Positions 34,157-41,755 of a stretch of 57,832 bases of DNA are shown piece by piece. The stretch lies in assembly GCA_009379925.1 (NCBI GenBank), contig WHSU01000019.1, positions 1 through 57,832 on the forward strand, written 5' to 3'. The notes beneath the pieces were generated by a model. That model was not told the origin of the DNA and searched no databases. It saw nothing but the letters and a program-made list of their open reading frames with translations. The position numbers were made by a program, and so were the translations under genes. This DNA comes from Dehalococcoidia bacterium. Lineage in GTDB: Bacteria > Chloroflexota > Dehalococcoidia > UBA2979. Position 1 is the stretch's first letter. Every line of letters begins with the position of its first letter.

Positions 34157-34633
34157 ATGCGTCGACTCCGCACCCTGGTGTTCGTCCTGCTCGCCGCCAT
34201 CGCGGGCGCCGCCGCCGGGCGCCTCTTCGCCGAAGCGCGGCGGCGCGCCGAGGCCGGGGAGGACCCGACCGCGATCGACCTCGAGAGCGTGCGCCTGCGC
34301 CCGCAGGACGTGGTGCCGGGCGTGGTTGCGGCGTTCCGCGTGGGCGAGGCGCCCTGGTCGTGGCTGCACGTCCCGACCTGGCTCGCCGCATTCGCGGTGA
34401 ACTTCGGCGCTGCGGCCCTGGCTGGCGACCTGCAGAAGATCCGTGCGACGTTCGAGGAGTCCGGGCTCGCCGACTTTGGTGGCCACGGCGGCACCCGGCA
34501 GCCCGCCGAGACCTACGTCACCACGTCGACGAATGGCGACTCCGCGCCCGTCTGGACGGCGCCGGACGCCCCGCCGGACCGGCCGGACGCGGAGCCGCGC
34601 GGCTCCGCCGGCTTCACGCCCTTCCGGGACTAG
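34157..34633 (+). CDS. Hypothetical protein with N-terminal membrane segment (158 aa)
   Basis: A 158-residue protein. A single N-terminal hydrophobic helix (residues 4-20, TLVFVLLAAIAGAAAGRLF) is followed by a short amphipathic region and a Pro/Asp-rich disordered tail. A second weakly hydrophobic stretch (LAAFAVNFGAAALAG) is near residue 95. No family recognised. ATG 34157 is preceded by CAGGAGA. It is followed 14 bases later by the DUF2203 gene and probably co-transcribed with it. Confidence 0.65.
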   Translation: MRRLRTLVFVLLAAIAGAAAGRLFAEARRRAEAGEDPTAIDLESVRLRPQDVVPGVVAAFRVGEAPWSWLHVPTWLAAFAVNFGAAALAGDLQKIRATFEESGLADFGGHGGTRQPAETYVTTSTNGDSAPVWTAPDAPPDRPDAEPRGSAGFTPFRD

Positions 34634-34647
34634 GACACCCCGCCCTC

Positions 34648-35064
34648 ATGGCCGCCGAGCGCCAATTCACGCTCGAGGAGGCACGCACCGCCCTCCGCTC
34701 GATCCGCTCGGCGGTGGAGGCGCTACGGGATGTCCAGCGCGAGTTGCGGGCGGTGAAGGCCGAAGTGAATGCGCTCAACCGCCGTCACCTCAACAACGGT
34801 GTCGTGGCGGAAGCCCGTACGCGGACGCTCCGGCTGGAGCAGCGACGGCTGGGCGAGGAGGCACGGACGCATGTGGGGGCAATCACGGGCGCCGGCGCCG
34901 AGATCAAGGGCATCGATGACGGCCTGATCGACTTCCCCACGACCATCGAGGGCGTGCCCGCGTACTGGTGCTGGCGCGCGGGCGAGGACGAGATCGAGTG
35001 GTGGCACCCTCGGTCGACGGGCTTCGCGGGGCGCCGGCCGGTCACCGACCTGTCGCCAGGCTGA
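34648..35064 (+). CDS. DUF2203 family protein
   Basis: A 138-residue protein of the DUF2203 family. It begins with the typical FTLEEARTALRSIRSAVEAL, has a helical middle with Arg/Glu, then the conserved KGIDDGLIDFPTTIEG, YWCWRAGEDEIEWWHP and STGFAGRRPV. The function of the family is unknown. ATG 34648 is the only sensible start and lacks a clear ribosome site, so translation is perhaps coupled to the gene 14 bases upstream. Confidence 0.88.
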   Translation: MAAERQFTLEEARTALRSIRSAVEALRDVQRELRAVKAEVNALNRRHLNNGVVAEARTRTLRLEQRRLGEEARTHVGAITGAGAEIKGIDDGLIDFPTTIEGVPAYWCWRAGEDEIEWWHPRSTGFAGRRPVTDLSPG

Positions 35065-35178
35065 CGCCCTCTCGCCTCGACTGCGGCGCTCCCGGCACGA
35101 ATCCGTGACGAACTGGCGCGCGTTCTCACTGTTGCATGGCTCCGCCGGCCCCGTTCCCACCGAGACGAGGAGTGTCTT

Positions 35179-35712
35179 GTGCTTCGTGCCCGTCCTGTGC
35201 TGATCGCGCTCACGCTTGCCGCGCTGCCGCTACTCGCGGCGTGCGGTGATGACGAGGACCCCGACCCCACGCCAACCACGACCTCCGAGGCGACGGCCTC
35301 GCCTACATCGGAGGTCACTGCCACGCCGACGGAGGCTGCCACGGAGACCTCGACGCCGGAGGCGACCGCAACGGCCACGGAGGAGGCGACGGAGACGCCG
35401 ACCGAGACCGCGACGGAGACGGCAACGGAGACGGCAACCGAGACAGCGACCGCGGGGGGAGGGGGCGGCGAGGAGCGGACCTCCACCATTGCGTCGTTCA
35501 CCCTCGAGACGTTCACGCTCCCGGCAGGGACCACCGTCGTGTGGCAGAACGACGACGACACCGCGCACACGGCGACCGCCGATGACGGCTCGTTTGACTC
35601 CGGGTCCCTGGACCAGGGTGGGACGTTCAGCCACACCTTCACGGAGGCCGGGACGTTCGAGTACGCCTGCGCCATCCATCCGACGATGACGGGCACCGTG
35701 ACCGTCGAGTAG
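35179..35712 (+). CDS. Cupredoxin lipoprotein with Thr/Glu-rich linker
   Basis: A 177-residue lipoprotein from GTG 35179: lipobox LLAAC (Cys22), a ~70-residue Thr/Glu/Ala/Pro linker with ETAT-type repeats, Gly5, then a plastocyanin-like domain. The copper ligands are His130 (DDTAHTAT), Cys164, His167 and Met170 (YACAIHPTMTG). It is an outward-facing electron carrier on a long flexible tether, similar in domain to the protein at 21142 but with an extended linker. No oxidase is adjacent. Confidence 0.9.
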   Translation: MLRARPVLIALTLAALPLLAACGDDEDPDPTPTTTSEATASPTSEVTATPTEAATETSTPEATATATEEATETPTETATETATETATETATAGGGGGEERTSTIASFTLETFTLPAGTTVVWQNDDDTAHTATADDGSFDSGSLDQGGTFSHTFTEAGTFEYACAIHPTMTGTVTVE

Positions 35713-35817
35713 CGACCCGGCAGGCAGACCGCGACAGGCGGCGGCGGGAGACCGTCGCCGCTTGCCGCGTATCATGGTGGCTGCGTATGCTCGCGGCTCA
35801 GCCTGGGAGGTGACTCC

Positions 35818-36396
35818 GTGGCGCTGGCAATCGTCATCGTCACCGCATATCTGCTCGGATCGGTCCCGACCTCGTACATCGTCGTCTACCGCCTGACCGG
35901 CCGCGACATCCGTACGCTGGGCGACGGCAACCCTGGGACGATGAACGTCTGGCAGAGCGTGGGGTTGTGGCCCGCGTTCCTGGTGGCCGCCGGCGATGTA
36001 GGCAAGGGCGCCGGCGCCGTGAGCCTGGCGTACATCGCCGGGCTGGGCGACACCTCCGCCGTCATCGCCGGACTGATCGCGGTGGTGGGCCACGACTTCT
36101 CGATCTTCCTTCGGCTCCACGGCGGCAACGGGACCGCGGCGGCCATCGGCGCGCTGTTCGCGCTGGTCCCGCAGGCGGCGATGCCGGCCGCGGCGGTGGC
36201 GGTGCTGCTCTTCGTCGCCGGGCGCTCGAAGCGCTTCGCGGGCCTGGTCGGCCTGCTTATGGTGCCGGTGCTGACCTTCTACTTCGGCCTCCCGGATGTC
36301 AGACTGGTAGGCGTGCTACTGCTACTGACCGTCAACGCCATCAAGATCGTGAGCTTCGAGGGCTTCACGCCGGCCGAATCGCGCGTGCGGCGGTGA
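35818..36396 (+). CDS. PlsY-like glycerol-3-phosphate acyltransferase with altered motifs
   Basis: A polytopic membrane protein of the PlsY family (acyl-phosphate:glycerol-3-phosphate acyltransferase), 192 residues, about five to six helices. Motif 1 is GSVPTSY at residues 14-20. Motif 2, normally SGNPGATNxxR, reads DGNPGTMNVWQS, with Ser to Asp and the Arg lost. The D-x-x-K-G element is kept (Asp60, Lys63). Motif 3, normally GGKGxAT, reads HGGNGTAAA with Lys to Asn104. The changes fall in catalytic or substrate-binding loops, so this may be a divergent paralogue with another acyl acceptor. GTG 35818 starts it. The SirB1/TPR gene follows 2 bases later. Confidence 0.85.
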   Translation: MALAIVIVTAYLLGSVPTSYIVVYRLTGRDIRTLGDGNPGTMNVWQSVGLWPAFLVAAGDVGKGAGAVSLAYIAGLGDTSAVIAGLIAVVGHDFSIFLRLHGGNGTAAAIGALFALVPQAAMPAAAVAVLLFVAGRSKRFAGLVGLLMVPVLTFYFGLPDVRLVGVLLLLTVNAIKIVSFEGFTPAESRVRR

Positions 36397-36398
36397 GC

Positions 36399-37277
36399 AT
36401 GGAGCACTACGAACTGGACCCGCGAGACGAGGCGATCCAGGCGTTCCACGAGGCCGTGTCCGGCCCCGCGGACGAGGTGCCGCTGGCCCGTGCCGCACTG
36501 TTGATCTCGCGATGCGAGTACCCCGGCCTCGATGTCGACGTCCACGAGCGACGCCTGCAGGACATCGCCGACACGCTGGCGCAGCGGCTGGCGCGGGACG
36601 CCGAGCGCCGGCCCTCCCCGCTGCGGGTCGTCCAGACCATCAACCAGCTGCTGTATCGGGAGCTGGGCTTCCACGGCGACAACCAACACTACGACGACCC
36701 GCGGAACCTCTACCTCAGCCACGTGCTCTCCGAGCGCGCCGGCATTCCGGTGACGCTGGCGATCGTCTACGCGGAGGTCGCCCAGCGCGCCGGCCTCGAC
36801 ATTCGGATCGTCGGTCTGCCGGGCCACATCGTCTGCCTGTATCGCCCGGAGGGTGGTGGCGAGGCCGACGAGATGTACCTGGACGTGTTCAATGGCGGTC
36901 GAGTGCTGACCGTGCGGGACTGCCAGGTGATGGTGCGCAACATCTTCGGCGCGAAGGTGCCGTTCAAGCCGTACTACCTGGCCGGGCTCACGCCTCGACA
37001 GGTGTTGCAGCGGCTGCTGCACAACTTGAAGGCCGGGCACCTGCAGCGCGGCGACGAGGAGCGCGCGGCGCTGGCCATCGACCTGCTGCTGGGCATGTTC
37101 CCCTGGGACCTGGACGAGATCCGCGACCGCGGGATGCTCCGCGAGCGGCTTGGGGAGTACCCGCTGGCGCTCGATGACCTGGAGCAGTACGTGCAGTACC
37201 GCGCCGGCGCGCGGGACATCCAGACCGTCGCGGAGACGGTGCGCTCATTGCGCCGCCACACCGACAGCGAGGCGTAA
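36399..37277 (+). CDS. SirB1/transglutaminase-like protein with TPR region
   Basis: A 292-residue cytoplasmic protein. The N-terminal part is helical. The central transglutaminase-like SirB1 domain shows INQLLYRELGFHGDNQHYDD, NLYLSHVLSERAGIPVTLAI and VGLPGHIVCLY; the Cys of the true transglutaminase triad is a Ser here (YLSHVL). The C-terminal ~90 residues form TPR-like helices (LLGMFPWDLDEIRDRGML, LALDDLEQYVQYRAG). The function is not established for the family. ATG 36399 is chosen; GTG 36393, overlapping the previous stop, is possible. Co-transcribed with the PlsY-like gene. Confidence 0.88.
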   Translation: MEHYELDPRDEAIQAFHEAVSGPADEVPLARAALLISRCEYPGLDVDVHERRLQDIADTLAQRLARDAERRPSPLRVVQTINQLLYRELGFHGDNQHYDDPRNLYLSHVLSERAGIPVTLAIVYAEVAQRAGLDIRIVGLPGHIVCLYRPEGGGEADEMYLDVFNGGRVLTVRDCQVMVRNIFGAKVPFKPYYLAGLTPRQVLQRLLHNLKAGHLQRGDEERAALAIDLLLGMFPWDLDEIRDRGMLRERLGEYPLALDDLEQYVQYRAGARDIQTVAETVRSLRRHTDSEA

Positions 37278-37361
37278 GCGGGCGTTCCCGCTGCTGGCGC
37301 GAACTTCGAGATCGCTGATACGCTCGGCGGGTTACCGTTCCGCCGGACCGCAAGGAGCAGC

Positions 37362-37883
37362 ATGGACGCGCATGCAGTCCGCCCTCTGGTGCGCACGCTC
37401 CATGCCGTGAGCGCCCCCGCCTCCACCTTCGTCGCGTACGGCGAGACCCTCGAGTACGACACGGACCACACCCTCGAGTTCATCGACATCACCGCGGACG
37501 TGAAGGACGTGGTGCTGCGTTCCGGGGTGAACTTCGGCCAGGTCGCCGTGTTCTCGAACCACACGACCGCGGCCGTGGTGCTGAACGAGCACGAGCCGCT
37601 GCTGCTCAACGACATGGCGCGGGTGCTCTCGCGACTCGCGCCGGCCGGCGACTACTACGAGCACAACGACTTCTCGATTCGCACCGTGAACATGAACGAG
37701 GAAGAGTGCGCGAACGGACACGCGCACTGTCGCCACCTGTTGCTGAGCACCAGCGAGACCATCCCCATCCATCAGGGTGAAGCGCGCATCGGGCGCTGGC
37801 AGAGCATCTTCCTGGTGGAACTCGACCACGCCCGGCCTCGATCCGTCTTCGTGCAGGCGATGGGGACGACCGCGACCGGCTAG
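37362..37883 (+). CDS. YjbQ/UPF0047 family protein
   Basis: A 173-residue protein of the UPF0047/YjbQ family (secondary thiamine-phosphate synthase activity in E. coli). Conserved parts are EFIDITADVKDVVLRSGV, FSNHTTAAVVLNEHEP, HRHLLLS-type HCRHLLLSTS and the C-terminal IGRWQSIFLVELDHARPRS. The conserved His and Glu that could bind metal (HTTAAV, NEHEP, NGHAHCRH) are present. ATG 37362 is preceded by AAGGAG. Confidence 0.92.
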   Translation: MDAHAVRPLVRTLHAVSAPASTFVAYGETLEYDTDHTLEFIDITADVKDVVLRSGVNFGQVAVFSNHTTAAVVLNEHEPLLLNDMARVLSRLAPAGDYYEHNDFSIRTVNMNEEECANGHAHCRHLLLSTSETIPIHQGEARIGRWQSIFLVELDHARPRSVFVQAMGTTATG

Positions 37884-37919
37884 GCCGCCGCGCCCTCACC
37901 GCCCTGGGATGTCCACCTG

Positions 37920-38567
37920 ATGGCGATCACGCGCGTCCTCCATGGCGCCGGCAACGTCCGCGAGTTGCTCCCGGCCGCCGCGCACCCGGCCGTAGACGCC
38001 ATCGAGGCGGACGTTTGGGTGCGCGGCGAGCACCTCTACGCCCACCACTCGCGCCCGCTGGGCCCCGTGCCGCTGGTCCTCGACGGCAACGGGCTGCGCC
38101 CGCGCCCCATGCAGCCGGTGCACTTGAGCGAGCTGTTCGAAGCGGTCCACGACAAGGCCGATCTGGTCATCGACCTTCGTTCCTGGTTCGGCGACCCGGC
38201 GCCGGACCTCGTCCGGGAGCTCCTTGGGATCCCGAGGCGCGACCATGTGTACGTCTCATGCGAGTCGTGGGCGATCGCGGACCGCATCCGCGCCTGGCTG
38301 CCGGATGTACGCGTCGGCTACTCGATCCGGTCGGAGCGCCAGTTGCGACGCTACCTGGACGAACGCCGGGCAGGTCTGCGCGTCGAGACGCCGGTCAGCA
38401 TCCGGCACGACCTGATCCGCTCGCCCCAGGAGGTCGAGGTGCTACAAGCACAGGCAGGCGTGGTCGCTGCGTGGACCGTGGACGACATCGACCGCGCGCT
38501 CGACCTCGTGTCATGGGGCGTCGACGCGATCGTGAGCAACCGGCTGATCGTGCTCAACGCGATCTAG
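37920..38567 (+). CDS. Glycerophosphodiester phosphodiesterase-like protein
   Basis: A 215-residue TIM-barrel protein of the GDPD superfamily: HGAGNVRELLPAA at the start (His8), AIEADVWVRGEHLYAHHS (Glu and Asp metal ligands, then the His pair), and AWTVDDIDRALDLVSWGVDAIVSN represented by its WTVDDIDRAL segment at the end. The arrangement H, E-x-D, H fits the metal-dependent phosphodiesterases, though the first motif is HGAGN rather than HRG. Substrate unknown. It starts 36 bases after the YjbQ gene. Confidence 0.82.
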   Translation: MAITRVLHGAGNVRELLPAAAHPAVDAIEADVWVRGEHLYAHHSRPLGPVPLVLDGNGLRPRPMQPVHLSELFEAVHDKADLVIDLRSWFGDPAPDLVRELLGIPRRDHVYVSCESWAIADRIRAWLPDVRVGYSIRSERQLRRYLDERRAGLRVETPVSIRHDLIRSPQEVEVLQAQAGVVAAWTVDDIDRALDLVSWGVDAIVSNRLIVLNAI

Positions 38568-38611
38568 CCGGGCCGTGCGGCACGGCGGATGAGACCACCG
38601 TCACCCTCCTG

Positions 38612-38617
38612 TACGAT
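38612..38617 (+). promoter_or_regulatory. -10 box 6 bases before the MidA start codon
   Basis: TACGAT ends 6 bases before GTG 38624, with no ribosome site between. Possible leaderless transcript. Confidence 0.4.
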
Positions 38618-38623
38618 CGCCCG

Positions 38624-39859
38624 GTGACCGGCGCCATCTCTCCCGACCCCGCCGACGACTTCGCACTCGTCCCCACAGCAGAGCGCGACGACCTGGCGCT
38701 CTCGGACGCCTTCACCCCTCTCGCGCCCATCATCACCGAGGAGATCCGGGCCGGCGGCGGGCGGATCACCTTCGAACGCTTTATGGCGCTGGCCCTCGGG
38801 CACCCGGAGCACGGCTACTACAGCCGGCGGGATCTGCGCTGGGGCCGCGACGGCGACTACGAGACATCGCCCGAGGTGCATCCCATCTTCGGCTACCTCT
38901 GGGCGCGGCAGGTTCTCGAGTGCTGGGAGCGCCTCGGACGTCCCACGCCGTTCGCATTGGTGGAGCCGGGCGCGGGTTCGGGCGCCTTCGCGACCAGCAT
39001 CCTGACATGGCTGCGGGAGCGCGCCCCCGACTGTTTCGCCGCCGTCCGCCCCGTGCTCCTCGACGGCCACCCGCACCGCCTGGACGCGCAGCGCGCGGCC
39101 CTGCGCGCAGGCGGCTTCGAGGCGGAACACACGCTCGTCGAGGACTGGCTGTCCCGCGACGCGCCGGTCACGGGCATCGCGATCAGCAACGAGTTCTTCG
39201 ACGCCCTGCCGGCACACCTGGTGGAGCGGCGCGGCAACGACCTCCTCGAGTGGTACGCGGCGGCCGGGGAGGACGGCGCCCTCGGCTTCGAGCTGGGCCC
39301 CGCGAGCACGCCCGCGCTGGCAGCACATTTTGAGCGCCTTGGCGTCCTGCCGGGCGAGGGGTGTCGCGCGGAGGTGTCGCTAGTGGCCTCCGAGGTGATG
39401 CGGCGGCTGTCGGCGCGCCTTGAGCGGGGGTACATCCTGACCGTGGACTACGGCCATGAGGCACGCGAGCTCTACGCTTCCTGGCGGCGCGAAGGGACGC
39501 TGATGGCGTTCCGCCATCACAGCCCGCAGCCAGACCCGCTCGCCTCGCCCGGGCGATTGGACCTGACGTACCACGTCGACTTCACCTCGCTGGCCGCCGC
39601 CGCGGAGGGGTGGCAGCGCGCAGCCACCGTCTCGCAGGCCGAGGCCCTCACCGCGCTCGGTCTCCCCGAGGCGCTCCAGGCGGCTGCCGAGCGGGCGGCG
39701 GCCGATGCCGCCCGCTTCGCCTCGGAGCGCCGTGCCGCGCAGACGCTGGTCGACCCGGCAGGCCTCGGACGCATCCGCGTGCTGGCCCTGGCGAAAGCCA
39801 CCCCGCTCGAGGGGCTGCGCTGCCTGCAACCGCTGACGGCTCGCGCGGGGACCTCATAG
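38624..39859 (+). CDS. MidA/NDUFAF7-type SAM-dependent methyltransferase
   Basis: A 411-residue class I methyltransferase of the MidA family, whose eukaryotic member NDUFAF7 methylates an arginine of complex I. Features are ITFERFMALALGHPEHGYYS, the SETSPEV-type DYETSPEVHPIFGYLWARQV, the SAM loop LVEPGAGSGAFATSIL, and ISNEFFDALPAHLVERRG with the NEFFDALP motif. YILTVDYGHEARELY and LTYHVDFTSLAAAA come near the end. GTG 38624 is chosen, as the reading frame upstream is non-coding shadow. The bacterial target is unknown. Confidence 0.92.
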   Translation: MTGAISPDPADDFALVPTAERDDLALSDAFTPLAPIITEEIRAGGGRITFERFMALALGHPEHGYYSRRDLRWGRDGDYETSPEVHPIFGYLWARQVLECWERLGRPTPFALVEPGAGSGAFATSILTWLRERAPDCFAAVRPVLLDGHPHRLDAQRAALRAGGFEAEHTLVEDWLSRDAPVTGIAISNEFFDALPAHLVERRGNDLLEWYAAAGEDGALGFELGPASTPALAAHFERLGVLPGEGCRAEVSLVASEVMRRLSARLERGYILTVDYGHEARELYASWRREGTLMAFRHHSPQPDPLASPGRLDLTYHVDFTSLAAAAEGWQRAATVSQAEALTALGLPEALQAAAERAAADAARFASERRAAQTLVDPAGLGRIRVLALAKATPLEGLRCLQPLTARAGTS

Positions 39860-39875
39860 CGGCCGGCCGACGTGA

Positions 39876-39881
39876 GACAAT
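39876..39881 (+). promoter_or_regulatory. -10 box 6 bases before the NifU-like start codon
   Basis: GACAAT ends 6 bases before ATG 39888, again without a ribosome site. Confidence 0.35.
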
Positions 39882-39887
39882 GACCGC

Positions 39888-40289
39888 ATGACCTCCGAAC
39901 ACCTGTCGCCGGAGCACTACAGCGCCACGCTGATCGACCACTTCGAACAGCCTCGGAACGCCGGGGCGATGGCTGACGCCGATGTGGAGACGTTCGTCAC
40001 CAATCCGGTGTGCGGCGACTCCATGCGGCTCTTCCTCCGGTTCGACGACGACCGCGTCGCCGCCGCCTCGTTCCTGACGTCCGGGTGCCCGGCTTCGATC
40101 GCCACCTCCTCCGTCGCGACGGAGATGGTAACCGGCCTAACGCTGTCCGAGGCGGAGGAGCTGAGCCGCGAGGACTACGCGGCGGCCGTCGGCGGCCTGC
40201 CGGCGTCGAAGGTGCACTGCTCCGTGCTCGCGGCGGCAGCCGTGCGCAACGCCATCACCGAGTGGCGCGGCCGGCAGGTGCCCTCGTAG
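39888..40289 (+). CDS. NifU/IscU-like iron-sulfur scaffold protein
   Basis: A 133-residue protein with the NifU N-terminal (IscU/SufU) fold. The three cluster-ligand cysteines are in NPVCGDSM, TSGCPASIATSS and KVHCSVLAA, and the conserved Asp is in CGDSM. It would assemble Fe-S clusters for transfer to apoproteins. The cysteine desulfurase and suf genes are not in this window, so it may be a stand-alone or auxiliary scaffold. Confidence 0.9.
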   Translation: MTSEHLSPEHYSATLIDHFEQPRNAGAMADADVETFVTNPVCGDSMRLFLRFDDDRVAAASFLTSGCPASIATSSVATEMVTGLTLSEAEELSREDYAAAVGGLPASKVHCSVLAAAAVRNAITEWRGRQVPS

Positions 40290-40395
40290 GCCTTCGACGC
40301 GCTTCGTAATGCTGCGTTGAGGCGGAGACTTCACCGCACTCGCTAGAATCGGCGCACAGCCGTTCGGCCCGAACCGGGGAGGACCGTCGCTTCCG

Positions 40396-41001
40396 ATGAC
40401 CATAGCCGCAGTGGTGCTGGCCGCGGGCGCGTCGAGCCGTATGGGCTGCCCCAAACCGCTGGTGCCGTGGGACGGTCGCCCGCTGATCCTCTGGGAGGTC
40501 GAGCAACTCCTCGGCTCCGGGGTCGACGAGATCGTGATCGTCACCGGGTGCAAGGCGGACGAGGTGCGGCGGGCGCTCGGGTCCGGCGGGCGCTATTGCG
40601 TCTTCAATCCTCGATGGCCGCAGGGGCGGGCGACCTCGCTGGCCGCCGGCGCGCGTGCGCTGCTGGCGCCGGGGCGCAACCGCCCGGAGGGCGTGGTGGT
40701 GCAGAACGTCGACCAACCGACCCGTGCGGACATCGTGGACCGCCTGATCGAGGAGTTCCGGCTCTCCCACGCCGAAGTGGTGCAGCCGGCCTACCAGGGG
40801 CACGGCGCCCATCCCGTGCTGCTCGACGGGATCCTGCTGGAGGCGATGGCGAACGCCTCCGAGGCCACTCTGGGCCTGCACGGCGTGCTCGAGGGCCGCA
40901 AGCCGTACCGGGTGCCGATGGATGACCAGCCGGTCGTCGCGCTCGACCTGAACACGCCCACGGCGCTGGCCGAGGGCCGCCGGCTCTTCGGGCTTCCGTA
41001 G
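40396..41001 (+). CDS. MobA/MocA-like nucleotidyltransferase
   Basis: A 201-residue NTP transferase of the MobA-like family (molybdenum cofactor cytidylyl- or guanylyltransferase, also related sugar-nucleotide enzymes). The nucleotide-binding signature is VVLAAGASSRMGCPKPLVPW; RWPQGRATSLAAGARAL and the metal-binding QNVDQPT follow, where most members have GDQP. GHGAHPVLLDGILLEAM resembles the GHPxxF loop. No molybdoenzyme is next to it. TAGAAT (40344-40349) and a GGGGAGG ribosome site precede ATG 40396. Its stop is 2 bases before the MBL-fold gene. Confidence 0.85.
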   Translation: MTIAAVVLAAGASSRMGCPKPLVPWDGRPLILWEVEQLLGSGVDEIVIVTGCKADEVRRALGSGGRYCVFNPRWPQGRATSLAAGARALLAPGRNRPEGVVVQNVDQPTRADIVDRLIEEFRLSHAEVVQPAYQGHGAHPVLLDGILLEAMANASEATLGLHGVLEGRKPYRVPMDDQPVVALDLNTPTALAEGRRLFGLP

Positions 41002-41003
41002 CC

Positions 41004-41735
41004 ATGGAGGGGGGCGAGCTGCGGCTCGACTGCCTCGGGTCTGGCTTCGCGTTCTCCTCCGGGCACTACTGGAACGGCTGGCTGCTGAACGGTCGCGTCC
41101 TGCTCGACTGTCCGCCGCAGGCGCTGCCGCACCTCTACCGGCTGGGCAAGACGCCGGCCGATGTGGACCTGATGCTGCTCTCGCACGCACACACCGACCA
41201 CGTCGGCGGTATGGACCTCTATCTGCTGGACGCCACCCATCGCTATCGAGAGGTCCGAGGACGACCGTTTGCGGTGGCCGGCCCGCGCGGCATGTACGAC
41301 CGGCTGCGCGAGATGGTCGGGCCGTCCGACCGCCTCCCAAAGCGCAACGACGCCTTCATCGAGTGGTACGAACACGGCGGCGGGACGGCCTTCGAGTGGC
41401 AGGGCGTGCGCGTCGAGACGGTGGCGATGGTGCACTCGGCGCCGAACAACGGCTATCGGGTACGCATCGACGGCCGCGTCGTGGCGTACACAGGGGACAC
41501 GGCGCCGGGCGCCCACGTGCTCGCGCTGGCCGAGGGCGCGGAGGTGCTGATCACCGAGTGCGGCGGCCCGTGGCCGGGTGTCCATACGGACTGGTCGGAT
41601 GTCGTGCAACTGCGGGAAGAGTTGCCCGAGAGCACCCAGATCATCGTGACCCACTACGACCCGGCGACGGTCCCCGAGCTATTCGGGCGGCCCGGGCTCA
41701 TGCTCGCGCAGGACTTCGCGGTCTACGAGTTCTGA
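41004..41735 (+). CDS. Metallo-beta-lactamase-fold hydrolase
   Basis: A 243-residue MBL-fold protein. The HxHxDH metal motif is SHAHTDHVGGMD, the third His lies in VAMVHSAPNNGYRV, the bridging Asp in AYTGDTAPG, and the last His in IIVTHYDP. It resembles RNase Z/phosphodiesterase-like members. ATG 41004 starts 2 bases after the MocA-like stop, implying a common transcript. Substrate unknown. Confidence 0.9.
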   Translation: MEGGELRLDCLGSGFAFSSGHYWNGWLLNGRVLLDCPPQALPHLYRLGKTPADVDLMLLSHAHTDHVGGMDLYLLDATHRYREVRGRPFAVAGPRGMYDRLREMVGPSDRLPKRNDAFIEWYEHGGGTAFEWQGVRVETVAMVHSAPNNGYRVRIDGRVVAYTGDTAPGAHVLALAEGAEVLITECGGPWPGVHTDWSDVVQLREELPESTQIIVTHYDPATVPELFGRPGLMLAQDFAVYEF

Positions 41736-41755
41736 CGGGCGCGCGCGCCCGCCCG

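Noticed and set aside
31899..34391. An 830-codon open frame on the minus strand
   Set aside because: It is antisense to the FG-GAP lipoprotein gene and out of frame with the MFS gene; its sequence is Arg/Gly/Pro-rich, the usual shadow in GC-rich DNA.
35290..35455. Thr/Glu codon repeats as a minisatellite or mobile repeat
   Set aside because: They encode the flexible linker of a cupredoxin lipoprotein and keep the reading frame; ordinary low-complexity stalk.
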